Assembly: GCA_964415795.1 (NCBI GenBank)
Contig: CAYQBN010000015.1
Coordinates: 1 to 55,963, forward strand
From: CALITV01 sp964415795
Lineage (GTDB): Bacteria > UBP6 > UBA1177 > JAKLFG01
DNA length: 55,963 nucleotides
Direction: 5' to 3'
The notes under the pieces were generated by a model. The model worked only from the letters and a program-made list of their open reading frames with translations, had not been told where the DNA came from and ran no database searches. Position numbers and translations under genes: made by a program. Positions 1 through 9,062 of this stretch are shown here, piece by piece; the first letter of the stretch is position 1, and every line of letters starts with the position of its first letter.

Positions 1-352
<352 letters not shown>

Positions 353-418
353 TGTTATACCGGTTATGAAAACCAAGACCAGAGCCGGGTGTCACTTTTT
401 GTGATTTCCCGTGATTTT

Positions 419-531
419 GAGGTGACGATAGCGGAGTGGAACCACCTGATCCCATCCCGAACTCAGTCGTGAAACGCTCCAGCGCCGATGATACTGCGGG
501 GTTCCCCTGTGGAAAAGTAGGTCGTCGCCTC
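419..531 (+). rRNA. rrf: 5S ribosomal RNA
   Basis: A complete 5S rRNA of about 113 nt. Bases 419-428 (gaggtgacga) pair with 522-531 (tcgtcgcctc) to form helix I with a single G-U wobble. The internal text 'ccgaactcagtcgtgaaac' and 'ccgatgatactgcgggg' match the conserved 5S core. A T-run starts at 532, directly after the terminal stem, and probably serves as the transcription end of the rRNA operon. The next gene is on the opposite strand. Confidence 0.95.
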
Positions 532-674
532 TTTTTTTACTTTCTATGCTCTGTTAACAACTAAACCGCTCTCTACCACAATATTTTTTATCATTTCGCC
601 GATATGGCCGATCGAAAAAAGAAAAGAGGCGAAAATTCTGGGCGGGTGAAGGAGAAAAGGCTATGCGGCCGTTA
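532..674. other. Intergenic region between 5S rRNA and the Hsp70 gene
   Basis: A gap of 143 bp between the end of the rRNA operon and the 3' end of the minus-strand Hsp70 gene. It opens with the T-run behind the 5S stem (532-538). I see no gene, tRNA or convincing second terminator hairpin in the rest. Confidence 0.5.
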
Positions 675-2558
675 TTATCCCTCTTCTTCAGTAGTTTTCT
701 CAAGGAGGGATTTGTAGGTATTCCTGAGCGTCTCGAGTTTCGCTTCGATGTCCTGTAACTTTTCGAGTTGAAGGTCGGGATTTTTTAGGTAGTTCTTAGT
801 GCTTGTGAGCAGTATCTCTATCTTGTCCATTTGGTCAACGCCCAGATCGTTTTTTAGAAAGATCTGGTAAAGTTCTGGTTTCATCTTCTCTAGTTCATAG
901 ATATGATCGGTGATGTTACGCACCAACTCGTCCATGATGGTTTTTTCGGCGAGTTCTAAATAGTAGTCGCTGTTCTCCGATATCTTCTTTTTGAGGTCTT
1001 CGGTTGAGAGATTACTTGTAGAGGCGACCGTTATCTTTTGCTTTTGCCCGGTATCCAGATCCACTGCCTCCACGGTAACGATACCATTGATATCTATTTC
1101 ATAGGTTACGCGGATTTTTACCTCTCCACGGGGTGCCTTTCGGAGACCGGTAAGTTCAAACTCGCCAAGAACTTCGTTTTCCGATGCGATAGGCGAATCG
1201 CCTTGTAAAAGCAGTATGCGGGCCCGATCCTGATTGTCACGCGAGGTGACGAAGATATCGTCTACGGAGGTGGGAACGGTTGAGTTCTTAGCGATAAGGG
1301 TATAAAACATGTCCTTGCCGATGGCGATACCGAGATTATGGGGCGTGACATCGAGGAGTAGTGTCTCCTGAGTTTGGGGCGACGCGCTTTTGTCCTCGAG
1401 AAGAAATGCCTGGTAGGCGGCACCGATGGCAACCGTCTCGTCGGGATTGATGTTCTTAAGTACCGGCGTATGGGGAAACTGCTCTTTGATAAGTCGTTGT
1501 ACCAAAGGCATACGGGTTTGTCCGCCGATGAGAATGATGCCATTGAGTCGCGTAGCGTCGAGTTTTATCTCTTTGAGCGTACGGTCGAAGGTCTCCACCG
1601 TCTTGCGTACGATCGGCATAGCCAGCTCTTCAAGGGTTGCCCGCGTTATCTCGGTTTTGAAATGAATGAAGTTCCCGCTCGTTTCTTTGAGATAGGGAAT
1701 TTCGATATCCACCTTTTCTTGGTTTGACAGCATTCGCTTGGTTGCCTCTGCATAGTCACGCATACGCTGAATGACCAGCTTGTCGTCCACATCAGATAAC
1801 CCGTGTTTCTGCATGAGAATCGAAAGAAGATGCTCGAACAGCGCGTTGGTAATATCCTCGCCGCCGAGGAAGGTGTTGCCGGCGGTTGCGATAACATTGA
1901 ATGTCCCTTTGCTTACCTCCATGATGGTGATGTCGAATGTTCCTCCACCGAAGTCGAAGACCGCGAGCAACTTCTCTTCGTTGCTTCCCTGCATGAACCC
2001 GTACGCCATAGCCGCGGCAGTGGGTTCGTTGATGATGCGAAGGACTTCCAAACCGGCAATAAGTCCGGCGTCACGGGTCGCTTGGCGTTGCTTGTTATTG
2101 AAGTAGGCCGGTACCGTTATCACTGCTTTGGTGACCGGCTCACCGATATATCTCTCGGCGATGGCGCGGAGTTCGGTGAGAAGAAAGGAGGAGATCTCCT
2201 CCGGGGTGTATCTTTTGTCGGTCGCGGGTATGTATATCTCTATCCCTTCGTTCTTCTCGTTGGGGACTATCTTGTAGGAAAGAGTAGGCCTCAGTTGCGC
2301 TACTACCGGGTTACGATAGCTCTGGCCGATGAATCGCTTGATGCAGTAAACCGTATTCTCGGCGTTGATCAGCATCTGTTGGTACGCAGGATACCCGCAT
2401 AGCTTGACGACCTCGTTGCGTTCTTCGTTCTTGACGAAAGAGACGATAGAGGGGATCGTCGTGCGGCCGCCAATGTCTTGTACGACTTGCGGTTTCCCCG
2501 CCTTGATGTAAGCGATGCACGAGTTCGTTGTCCCGAGATCTATACCGATTACCGCCAC
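675..2558 (-). CDS. Hsp70-family chaperone, DnaK-like
   Basis: An Hsp70 chaperone of 627 residues, close to the usual 630-640. The ATPase domain is intact: phosphate-1 loop IGIDLGTTNS at residues 4-13, phosphate-2 loop FDFGGGTFDI at 201-210, and an adenosine-site GGQTRMP near 345. The interdomain linker LLLDVTP near residue 400 leads into the substrate-binding domain. That domain differs from standard DnaK (DVTPHNLGIAIG instead of DVTPLSLGIE), and the C-terminus lacks the usual acidic/Gly-rich tail. It lies 28 bp downstream of a J-like gene and the recombinase gene, with no grpE nearby. It is therefore probably a specialised second Hsp70 rather than the housekeeping DnaK; that is inference. 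Confidence 0.9.
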   Translation of the reverse strand: MAVIGIDLGTTNSCIAYIKAGKPQVVQDIGGRTTIPSIVSFVKNEERNEVVKLCGYPAYQQMLINAENTVYCIKRFIGQSYRNPVVAQLRPTLSYKIVPNEKNEGIEIYIPATDKRYTPEEISSFLLTELRAIAERYIGEPVTKAVITVPAYFNNKQRQATRDAGLIAGLEVLRIINEPTAAAMAYGFMQGSNEEKLLAVFDFGGGTFDITIMEVSKGTFNVIATAGNTFLGGEDITNALFEHLLSILMQKHGLSDVDDKLVIQRMRDYAEATKRMLSNQEKVDIEIPYLKETSGNFIHFKTEITRATLEELAMPIVRKTVETFDRTLKEIKLDATRLNGIILIGGQTRMPLVQRLIKEQFPHTPVLKNINPDETVAIGAAYQAFLLEDKSASPQTQETLLLDVTPHNLGIAIGKDMFYTLIAKNSTVPTSVDDIFVTSRDNQDRARILLLQGDSPIASENEVLGEFELTGLRKAPRGEVKIRVTYEIDINGIVTVEAVDLDTGQKQKITVASTSNLSTEDLKKKISENSDYYLELAEKTIMDELVRNITDHIYELEKMKPELYQIFLKNDLGVDQMDKIEILLTSTKNYLKNPDLQLEKLQDIEAKLETLRNTYKSLLEKTTEEEG

Positions 2559-2586
2559 GCGGCGACTCCTTTACCGATACCGAGCG

Positions 2587-3741
2587 TTACTGTTCACGGA
2601 CCACCTTGCCGCTTCGCTTGTAGTAGTCAAGTACTTGATCTATTTTTTGCACCAGATGATCCGCCTCTGCCGCGTATGCAGGGTCTATCCGTTTGCTCTG
2701 ATACGCGAGTTTACGAGCGACCACCAACAGTCCCTTATCCATCAAAATACGAGCCAGTTTTAGGTGGATCTCTGCAGTGTGACCGGCGAGATCCAGTACC
2801 TTTCCAATTTCTTTTTTCATCTTCTCGCCATCGAACAACTCGAAATCTCCCTGTTCGAGAGAGGCGAGCATCGCATCGATTTTATACTTCCTGTTGATTT
2901 TCTCAAGTTTTTGCAGAAGCCACTTATACTCTTGGTTTTGTGGGTCGAGAAGGATGGCCTCTTTTATCAGGGTAAGCGCTTCACGGATTGTCTCGGGAGA
3001 TTCTTGCGCGGCGAGGAAAGTCGCCTTTGCATAATGTTCTTCAGCCTTGCGTTTTTGAGAGGAGTCCTTTTTATCGTTCTCGATTGAAATCTTGGATTTT
3101 TCTTTTTCCCCAGCAAGAAGGAGGCGATCGTACTTCTTCCGTTTCTCCGGATCGCAGAGAACGCCGGTCCGTTCGATGATTGCTCGGGCGAGGTTTATTT
3201 TTTCTGAGAATTGCCCTAGATCTTTACCCGTAAAATGACGGGGATCCCAGAAATCTTTCAAGCGTTGATGCGTTTCTCGTATCTCTTGGTCAGATGCGGA
3301 AGGAGAGAGCCCGAGGATCTTGTAAAAATTGAGATTAGCCCCGTATTTTGACAGAAAGACGAGTTCTTGTTTGATGGCAAGTGGAAGGTTCCCGGGGGCA
3401 GAGATCTCCTCGTCGGAAAGAATATAACCAGAATAATCGCGAAATATCGGTAGGGAGGCATCTTCAGGGGAAATGGTCGAACGAGGAGGGATTCGGGGCC
3501 CTTCCGGCTCGACGAGATCAATGATGCCGAGCGCTTGAAAATATTGAATGTGATTGAGGACGACATCCCTGTTCGCAATCGAAGACATGGCGGTAACAAT
3601 CTGTTCTATAGTCGAAGGTGTGGTCATTATGAGACCGAACAGATGGGAAACCACCGGATCGATGGCATGACGATCGAGGTTCGTCGTGCTATTGCGGATG
3701 CGAAGAATCCAGTCTTTGTTTTGTGGGGATCTCTCAGCCAT
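2587..3741 (-). CDS. J-like co-chaperone lacking the HPD motif
   Basis: A 384-residue protein with three parts. Residues 1-80 look like a small helical or winged-helix module. Residues 139-207 are a J domain (start FYKILGLSPSASDQEI, end DPEKRKKYDRLLL). The rest is a helical, TPR-like segment (AKATFLAAQE..., KLARILMDKGLLVVARKLA). Where a J domain carries HPD, the aligned residues here are Asp166-Pro167-Arg168 in KDFWDPRHF. HPD is needed in known J proteins to stimulate Hsp70 ATPase, so this one may only tether the Hsp70 encoded next to it. The start codon overlaps the recombinase gene by 8 bp. Domain calls come from reading the sequence; the N-terminal module is not identified. Confidence 0.82.
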   Translation of the reverse strand: MAERSPQNKDWILRIRNSTTNLDRHAIDPVVSHLFGLIMTTPSTIEQIVTAMSSIANRDVVLNHIQYFQALGIIDLVEPEGPRIPPRSTISPEDASLPIFRDYSGYILSDEEISAPGNLPLAIKQELVFLSKYGANLNFYKILGLSPSASDQEIRETHQRLKDFWDPRHFTGKDLGQFSEKINLARAIIERTGVLCDPEKRKKYDRLLLAGEKEKSKISIENDKKDSSQKRKAEEHYAKATFLAAQESPETIREALTLIKEAILLDPQNQEYKWLLQKLEKINRKYKIDAMLASLEQGDFELFDGEKMKKEIGKVLDLAGHTAEIHLKLARILMDKGLLVVARKLAYQSKRIDPAYAAEADHLVQKIDQVLDYYKRSGKVVREQ

Positions 3742-4636
3742 GGTTCGCTTCTTTCTCGTGATTGCCCGGATGGCTTTGGCGGTAGACTTTTTTTAGTTCT
3801 TCCACAGAGAGATGGGTATATATCTCCGTTGTGGACAGATTGCTATGTCCCAGCATGCTCTGAAGGTAGCGAAGGTTCAATCCGTTCCCAAGAAAGTGTG
3901 TGGCAAAACTGTGCCGAAGCATGTGGGGTGTGACTTTCCGGAAGATGCCGGCCGCTTTCACTGTTTCTTCGAGAATGTATTCGACTGCTCGCGTGGTAAG
4001 TCGTCCGCCACGCAGGTTCGTAAAGAGAGCGCTTCCCCGTTCTCGGGAAGAAGCGCGATTGAAAAGATAGTCTCTGATCGCTTCCAATGCCTCGGGCGTC
4101 ACCGGGACCATGCGTTCTTTTTTCCCTTTACCGAAGACCCGAAGCACGCCTTGAGAGAAATCCACATCTCCGATGCGCAACGATACCAGTTCACCGACAC
4201 GGATGCCGGAACTGTAGAGGAGTTCGATGATCGCGCGATCTCGATATCCTTTCTCTTCGCGGGGATAGTTGTAATCGAGTAGTCGTTGCATTTCTTCCAA
4301 TGTAAGACATGAAGGCAGGTACTTCTCTTTGCGTGGCGAGGCAAGCGCGGCCGCGGGGTTGTCGGAGCGGTAACCGCGTTTGTGTAGGAAAAGGTAAAAA
4401 TGACGGATCGCAGAGATCTTGCGGTGCAGGGACGAGGCGGTCAATTCGTGATAAATGTCGCCGAGGTATGCCCGAAGGTCGTCGGTGTCGAGGGAAGAGA
4501 TCTCTCTGTCTTCGGGGAAATAGCGCGAAAGTAACTCTATGTCGGAAAGGTAACTTTCTGCCGTTTTGGAAGAATATCTCTTCTCGTGAAGAAGATACTC
4601 TTTAAATGCTTCGAGATAATCCATTCTGTCCACCAT
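3734..4636 (-). CDS. xerC: Tyrosine recombinase XerC/XerD family
   Basis: A 300-residue tyrosine recombinase of typical Xer length. The N-terminal SAM-like DNA-binding domain covers about residues 5-95. The catalytic set is complete: Arg146 (SGIRVGE), Lys170 (FGKGKKER), His238 and Arg241 (TPHMLRHS), His264 (LGHSN) and the Tyr273 nucleophile (EIYTHL). Xer enzymes resolve chromosome dimers at dif during division. XerC versus XerD cannot be decided by eye. The first ATG (4636) lies about 4 nt from a predicted transcription start and has no Shine-Dalgarno, so translation may be leaderless; the next in-frame ATG is at 4624. It heads a three-gene operon with the J-like and Hsp70 genes, an unusual pairing. 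No att-like repeats or other integrase context were seen. Confidence 0.92.
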   Translation of the reverse strand: MVDRMDYLEAFKEYLLHEKRYSSKTAESYLSDIELLSRYFPEDREISSLDTDDLRAYLGDIYHELTASSLHRKISAIRHFYLFLHKRGYRSDNPAAALASPRKEKYLPSCLTLEEMQRLLDYNYPREEKGYRDRAIIELLYSSGIRVGELVSLRIGDVDFSQGVLRVFGKGKKERMVPVTPEALEAIRDYLFNRASSRERGSALFTNLRGGRLTTRAVEYILEETVKAAGIFRKVTPHMLRHSFATHFLGNGLNLRYLQSMLGHSNLSTTEIYTHLSVEELKKVYRQSHPGNHEKEANHG

Positions 4637-4647
4637 AATGTGGAATG

Positions 4648-4676
4648 ATAATAAAGAAAACGGAACGATTAATCAA
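4648..4676 (-). promoter_or_regulatory. Sigma-70 type promoter of the xer-J-hsp70 operon
   Basis: Read on the minus strand, TTGATT (4671-4676), a 17-bp spacer and TATTAT (4648-4653). The predicted start near 4641 leaves only a few bases before the ATG at 4634-4636. Confidence 0.58.
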
Positions 4677-4742
4677 GTTTTATTTTTCTTTGGAAATCGT
4701 TGCCGGTCCGGGTAAATTGTTGCCTAAAAAGAGAGGCCAGTG

Positions 4743-6743
4743 TCAAGACCGAGAAAGAAAGGCGAAGAGTTTTTCGGCAATAACGCCTGCGGTGAATCCC
4801 AATCGGGCGGCAACTTCTTCACCGGGAGCAGAGTGTCCGAAATGGTCAATTCCTATCGCAAGGCCCTCTTTCCCCGTGTAGCGTTCCCATCCAAAGGTTG
4901 TTGCCGCTTCGAGCGTGATGATCGGAAGATCGGGGCGAAGGACGGTACGCCGGTAAGTCGGTTCCTGCCGCTCGAATACCTCGCGCGAGGGCATTGAAAC
5001 GACTCTGAGAAATATGCCGCGTTGCGCGAGAAGTGCTCGAGTCTCGAGCGCAAGAGAGACTTCTGATCCGGTGGCGATGAGCGTTGCGTGCGGTTTTTCG
5101 GCGTCGGCGAGCAGATAGGCACCATGGGAGAGGCCTTCCGCTGATGCGAGGCCGGTGCGATCGATGACCGGCACGGTTTGACGGGTGAGAACGAGTGCGA
5201 CCGGTCCTGCGGTATAGGTCAATATAAAGCGCCACGCTGCTTCGGTCTCTGTGGCATCGGCGGGTCGAATAACGATGAGGCCCGGCATGCAGCGAATGGA
5301 TGCGAGTTGTTCTATCGGCTGGTGGGTAGGACCGTCTTCGCCGACGGCGATGCTGTCGTGGGTGAAAATGAAGATCGCCGGCAATTTGCAGAGCGCCGCC
5401 ATGCGGAGGGCGGGACGAAGGTAGTCCACGAAACTGAAGAAGGTGGCGGCGTAGGGGCGGAGTCCGCCATGGCAGGCGATGCCGTTCACGATGGCTCCCA
5501 TCGCGTGTTCGCGTACACCGAAGTGGAGGTTGCGCCCGGCGCGGTTCTCCTTCGAGAATGATCCGCCGTTCTCGATCGCCGTAAGCGTCGAGCAACTGAG
5601 ATCGGCGTCTCCGCCGACGAGCCATGGGATGCGTTTCGCCGCTTCGTTGAGCGCCGTGCCGCTTGCTTTGCGCGTTGCTATCTTTTCGCCGGTTTTGAAG
5701 GTGGCGAGCAGATTATTTGTTGCGGAAGAGGCGTCGAGAAGCATGCCGTTACGCCATTCGGCAGCGAGATCGGGGAACTCGCGAGACCAGCGTTCGAAGC
5801 GCTCCTTCCAATTTGCGCGTTTTTCTTTTCCCCGTTTGGCGACGGCGGAAAAGTGTTCGTACACTTCCGGTTCGACGGTGAAGGGGGGGATGCCGGAGAA
5901 ACCGAGTCTCTCCCGTGCGAGCGTCGCCTCTTTTTCTCCGAGCGGAGCTCCGTGTGCCGCCGCGGAACCTTGCTTGTTGGGAGATCCGAAGCCGATGGTC
6001 GTTTTGACGACGATGAGTGAGGGGCGCGTCGTCTCTTTTTTCGCGGCGTCTATGGCGTGGTCTATCGCCTCGATGTCGGTGTTGCCATCGGGTACGGTGA
6101 GCACTTGCCATCCGCAGGAATCAAAGCGTTGGGCGATGTCTTCGGTGAAGGTAAGCGAGGTCGGTCCATCGAGCGATATGCCGTTCGAATCGTAGAGCAC
6201 GATGAGTCTCCCAAGGCCGAGATGCCCCGCGAGCGATGCCGCTTCGTAACTGATGCCTTCCATGAGGTCGCCGTCGCCGCAGAGCACATAGGTGTAGTGA
6301 TCGACGATCGTGTGCCCGGGACGGTTGAATCGTGCCGCGAGCATCCGTTCGGCAATAGCCATACCGACGGCATTCGCGAAGCCTTGTCCCAGCGGCCCGG
6401 TCGTGGTCTCGACACCGGGGGCGAGTCCCCGTTCGGGGTGTCCGGCAGTGATGCTGTCCCATTGGCGGAATCGTTTTATGTCGTCCATCGTCACCGCGAA
6501 TCCCGCAAGATGGAGCAACGCATACTGGAGCATACTGCCGTGGCCTGCCGAGAGGACGAAACGATCTCGGTCGGGCCACTGGGGATCGCTCGGGTCGACG
6601 ACGAGGTGTCGGTGCCAGAGCGCATAGCCCATCGGGGCCGCGCCCATGGGCAGTCCCGGGTGTCCCGATTTCGCTTTCTCGATGGCGTCTATCGCAAGGA
6701 CACGGATCGTGTTGATCGCTCTCGTTTCGATCGTGGTCGTCAT
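4743..6743 (-). CDS. tkt: Transketolase
   Basis: A full-length transketolase of 666 residues. It is thiamine-diphosphate dependent and moves two-carbon ketol units between sugar phosphates in the pentose phosphate pathway. Landmarks in order: SGHPGLPMG near residue 26, SAGHGSMLQYALLH near 65, the ThDP-binding CGDGDLMEG near 155 with a following N, the pyrimidine domain with FGVREHAMGAI (catalytic Glu) near 405, and a C-terminal domain ending near GIDHFGHSAPGE. The ATG has a GGGAGG ribosome site. The gene is single and divergent from the subtilase gene. Confidence 0.96.
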   Translation of the reverse strand: MTTTIETRAINTIRVLAIDAIEKAKSGHPGLPMGAAPMGYALWHRHLVVDPSDPQWPDRDRFVLSAGHGSMLQYALLHLAGFAVTMDDIKRFRQWDSITAGHPERGLAPGVETTTGPLGQGFANAVGMAIAERMLAARFNRPGHTIVDHYTYVLCGDGDLMEGISYEAASLAGHLGLGRLIVLYDSNGISLDGPTSLTFTEDIAQRFDSCGWQVLTVPDGNTDIEAIDHAIDAAKKETTRPSLIVVKTTIGFGSPNKQGSAAAHGAPLGEKEATLARERLGFSGIPPFTVEPEVYEHFSAVAKRGKEKRANWKERFERWSREFPDLAAEWRNGMLLDASSATNNLLATFKTGEKIATRKASGTALNEAAKRIPWLVGGDADLSCSTLTAIENGGSFSKENRAGRNLHFGVREHAMGAIVNGIACHGGLRPYAATFFSFVDYLRPALRMAALCKLPAIFIFTHDSIAVGEDGPTHQPIEQLASIRCMPGLIVIRPADATETEAAWRFILTYTAGPVALVLTRQTVPVIDRTGLASAEGLSHGAYLLADAEKPHATLIATGSEVSLALETRALLAQRGIFLRVVSMPSREVFERQEPTYRRTVLRPDLPIITLEAATTFGWERYTGKEGLAIGIDHFGHSAPGEEVAARLGFTAGVIAEKLFAFLSRS

Positions 6744-6768
6744 GGCTGCCTCCCGCAGTAGTTGGGCA

Positions 6769-6797
6769 CTTATACTTGTTCAGCGAGAAAGGGTCAA
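6769..6797 (-). promoter_or_regulatory. Sigma-70 type promoter of tkt
   Basis: Minus strand TTGACC (6792-6797), a 17-bp spacer and TATAAG (6769-6774). The start would fall near 6762, giving a leader of about 19 nt that includes the GGGAGG ribosome site. Confidence 0.65.
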
Positions 6798-6806
6798 GGA
6801 GATTTT

Positions 6807-6834
6807 TTGACAAACGGGGCGCTTTAGGTATCGC
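6807..6834 (+). promoter_or_regulatory. Possible promoter of the subtilase gene
   Basis: TTGACA at 6807-6812 with a weak -10 (TATCGC, 6829-6834) after 16 bp. It lies ahead of an AAGGAGG ribosome site (6857-6863) and the ATG at 6871. The -10 is poor, so this is tentative. Confidence 0.35.
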
Positions 6835-6870
6835 TCTTTCCGGGAACATCAGGCAGAAGGAGGCCTACTT

Positions 6871-9048
6871 ATGCGCAGTATTTTCGTGTGTTCGCTATTC
6901 TTTTGTCTCTTGCTGAGTGCGGCGCCACTTCCAACTCCCTACGGAACGGTATTGAGAGAGGGGCTTCGGTACAATGTGCGGTATTACGATAAACGGGGTG
7001 TTCCGTCGCACCTTTGGGTACCGTTCGATCGAGGCGCGGTGCGGGATGAGCATTCGGGAAGCATGCGGGTCGTGGCTATCGAAGGACTTGACCGGAACAG
7101 CACCTACGAAGAGTTTCGTGCGGCGGTGCGTCGGGCAGCGGAGCGGGGGATCGCGATATGGCCGATAGCGGTATGGTATGGCGATGATCCGTATCTGTTG
7201 ACGGGCACTCTCGGTCTCGCATTCAAGGAAACGGTTCCCGGCCGTGCACAGGACCGTTTGTTGCATCGTCTCGGCCTCAGGATCGTTGATCGAATGCCTT
7301 CTTTGCCGTTCTATCGTCTTGTGGCGGTGAGGCCCGGGGACGACCCCTTCGTCGTTGCCGAACAACTGCGTCAGAGCGGGCTGGTGGATTGGGCGCAACC
7401 AGACTGGGAGCAGAAGATATCTGTCTTCGATGAACCGACACCGGTAGCCCCCGACGATACCTATTTCACGTCTCAATGGCACCACGCCAAGATCCGTTCG
7501 GATCTCGCGTGGGCCATCCTTCCGGCAGAGCACCAATCGCCATCGATCGCGGTGGTAGATTGTGGTGTCGATCTGACGCATCCTGATCTGATCGACAACA
7601 TGAAGGCCGATCTCGGTTTCGATTTCGTCGACGATGATGCGATCGCATCTCCGGCCGTTCTCGCTCCGACCGCACAGTACCCATACAAGAAGCTTGCGGC
7701 TCACGGGACTTGTGTGGCCGGTGTCGCGGCGGCACGCGGCAACAACGGAAAAGGAGTCGCCGGTGTCTGTTGGGACTGCGGCATCGTGCCGATACGACTC
7801 ATCGATAACACCGGAAATGGAACGGTTCAACAGCCGCCCAAGGATACGAGTTCACGCATCCTTGAGGCATTGATATGGGCGGTGGACAGCGGGGCGGCGG
7901 TCATCAACAATAGTTGGGGGCCTGCCAACGCCGAATGCAAGGAGGTCCCCTTCAACAACTTTCTCGAGTACGCAACGATGTACGCGGTGAAGAAAGGGCG
8001 CGACGGATTGGGAGCCGTCATGGTGTGGGCGGCGGGTAACGATTACTGCGACACCGCGAAGTATCCCTATTTCGCCGATCCGCACATCGTCGTCGTGTCG
8101 GCGCTCCGATACAACACGCTTGACAACGGCAAAGGCTATAAGGCGACCTACAGCAACTATGGAAGCCGTCTCACGATCGCGGCGCCGGCGGGCGATCCGC
8201 TGGATGGTGCGAAATACAATGGCCTGATGACCACCGATATATCGGGTGCGGCCGGATACGAGTCGACCGACTATCTTGGCGTCGAGAATTTCACTGGCAC
8301 CTCGGCGGCGGCTCCGGTCGTTTCGGGAGCGATCGCGCTCATGCTCGCGGCGCGGCCCAACATGCCGCTCGATGATGTGCTTTATTGTCTTAGAAAGGCG
8401 GCCATCTCGACGCGTGATGCCCGTATCGCGGCGGGAGACCTCGTTGATCACAGCATCATTGATAAGGATCATCAGGTAATTGGTCAATGTGAGTGGAGTG
8501 ACCGCGAGGATCCCTATGTGGCGGGACCGACGCCGCACAGTTCTTGCTACGGTTACGGGTATCTCGATGTCTACGAGATGCTTCGTGCCGCCTTGGCCGG
8601 CGAATGTGACGGATGGCAGCGCGATCTTTGTGCCAAAGACGAGGATTGTCCCGAAGGGTTGCGGTGTGATGTCGCGAGCGGTCGCTGTTTCATCATTTAC
8701 GGATGCACTTCGGACAGTCAGTGTCTGTCGGGGAATTGTGACGAAGAGAGCGGTGCTTGTCTCGGCCCTATCGCCGGGAGCGACGACGATGCGGTTACGG
8801 CTGACGACGCTTGGATTGTCGATGCGGACGAGGGCGTTTTCCCTGACGAGATGGTCCCTGACGATCACTCGGAGATCGATGGGGAAGCAGACGATGTCGA
8901 CGAGGGTGTCGTCGGTTCCGACACGACACTTCCCAACGACGAGACGGCAGATGGGCTCATTGCGCATGATGAGGCGCCGGTCACCGGCGATGACGATCTG
9001 ATCCTAGAGGATGAGCCGCTGGGATGTGCTTGCGCGATGGTGTGGTGA
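6871..9048 (+). CDS. Secreted subtilisin-family (S8) serine protease with Asp-rich tail
   Basis: A 725-residue exported protease. A signal peptide spans about residues 1-20. A propeptide-like region follows to about 190 and ends in a typical 'WAQPDW...PDDTYF' linker. The S8 catalytic domain has Asp230 (VVDCGVDLTHPDL), His278 (AAHGTCVAGVAA), oxyanion Asn390 (WAAGND) and Ser478 (FTGTSAAAPVV). After about residue 600 come two small Cys-rich modules (CAKDEDCPEGLRC..., CTSDSQCLSGNC...), then about 80 residues very rich in Asp and Glu, and the final GCACAMVW. The GCxC tail recalls the start of myxobacterial C-terminal sorting signals, but no membrane helix or Arg cluster follows. Strong AAGGAGG ribosome site. 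The substrate is unknown. Confidence 0.93.
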   Translation: MRSIFVCSLFFCLLLSAAPLPTPYGTVLREGLRYNVRYYDKRGVPSHLWVPFDRGAVRDEHSGSMRVVAIEGLDRNSTYEEFRAAVRRAAERGIAIWPIAVWYGDDPYLLTGTLGLAFKETVPGRAQDRLLHRLGLRIVDRMPSLPFYRLVAVRPGDDPFVVAEQLRQSGLVDWAQPDWEQKISVFDEPTPVAPDDTYFTSQWHHAKIRSDLAWAILPAEHQSPSIAVVDCGVDLTHPDLIDNMKADLGFDFVDDDAIASPAVLAPTAQYPYKKLAAHGTCVAGVAAARGNNGKGVAGVCWDCGIVPIRLIDNTGNGTVQQPPKDTSSRILEALIWAVDSGAAVINNSWGPANAECKEVPFNNFLEYATMYAVKKGRDGLGAVMVWAAGNDYCDTAKYPYFADPHIVVVSALRYNTLDNGKGYKATYSNYGSRLTIAAPAGDPLDGAKYNGLMTTDISGAAGYESTDYLGVENFTGTSAAAPVVSGAIALMLAARPNMPLDDVLYCLRKAAISTRDARIAAGDLVDHSIIDKDHQVIGQCEWSDREDPYVAGPTPHSSCYGYGYLDVYEMLRAALAGECDGWQRDLCAKDEDCPEGLRCDVASGRCFIIYGCTSDSQCLSGNCDEESGACLGPIAGSDDDAVTADDAWIVDADEGVFPDEMVPDDHSEIDGEADDVDEGVVGSDTTLPNDETADGLIAHDEAPVTGDDDLILEDEPLGCACAMVW

Positions 9049-9062
9049 GGAGCGAAGTGCGG

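Noticed and set aside
3734..4636. A phage or element integrase
   Set aside because: Length and motifs fit Xer; no att repeats, tRNA target or other mobile genes lie nearby.
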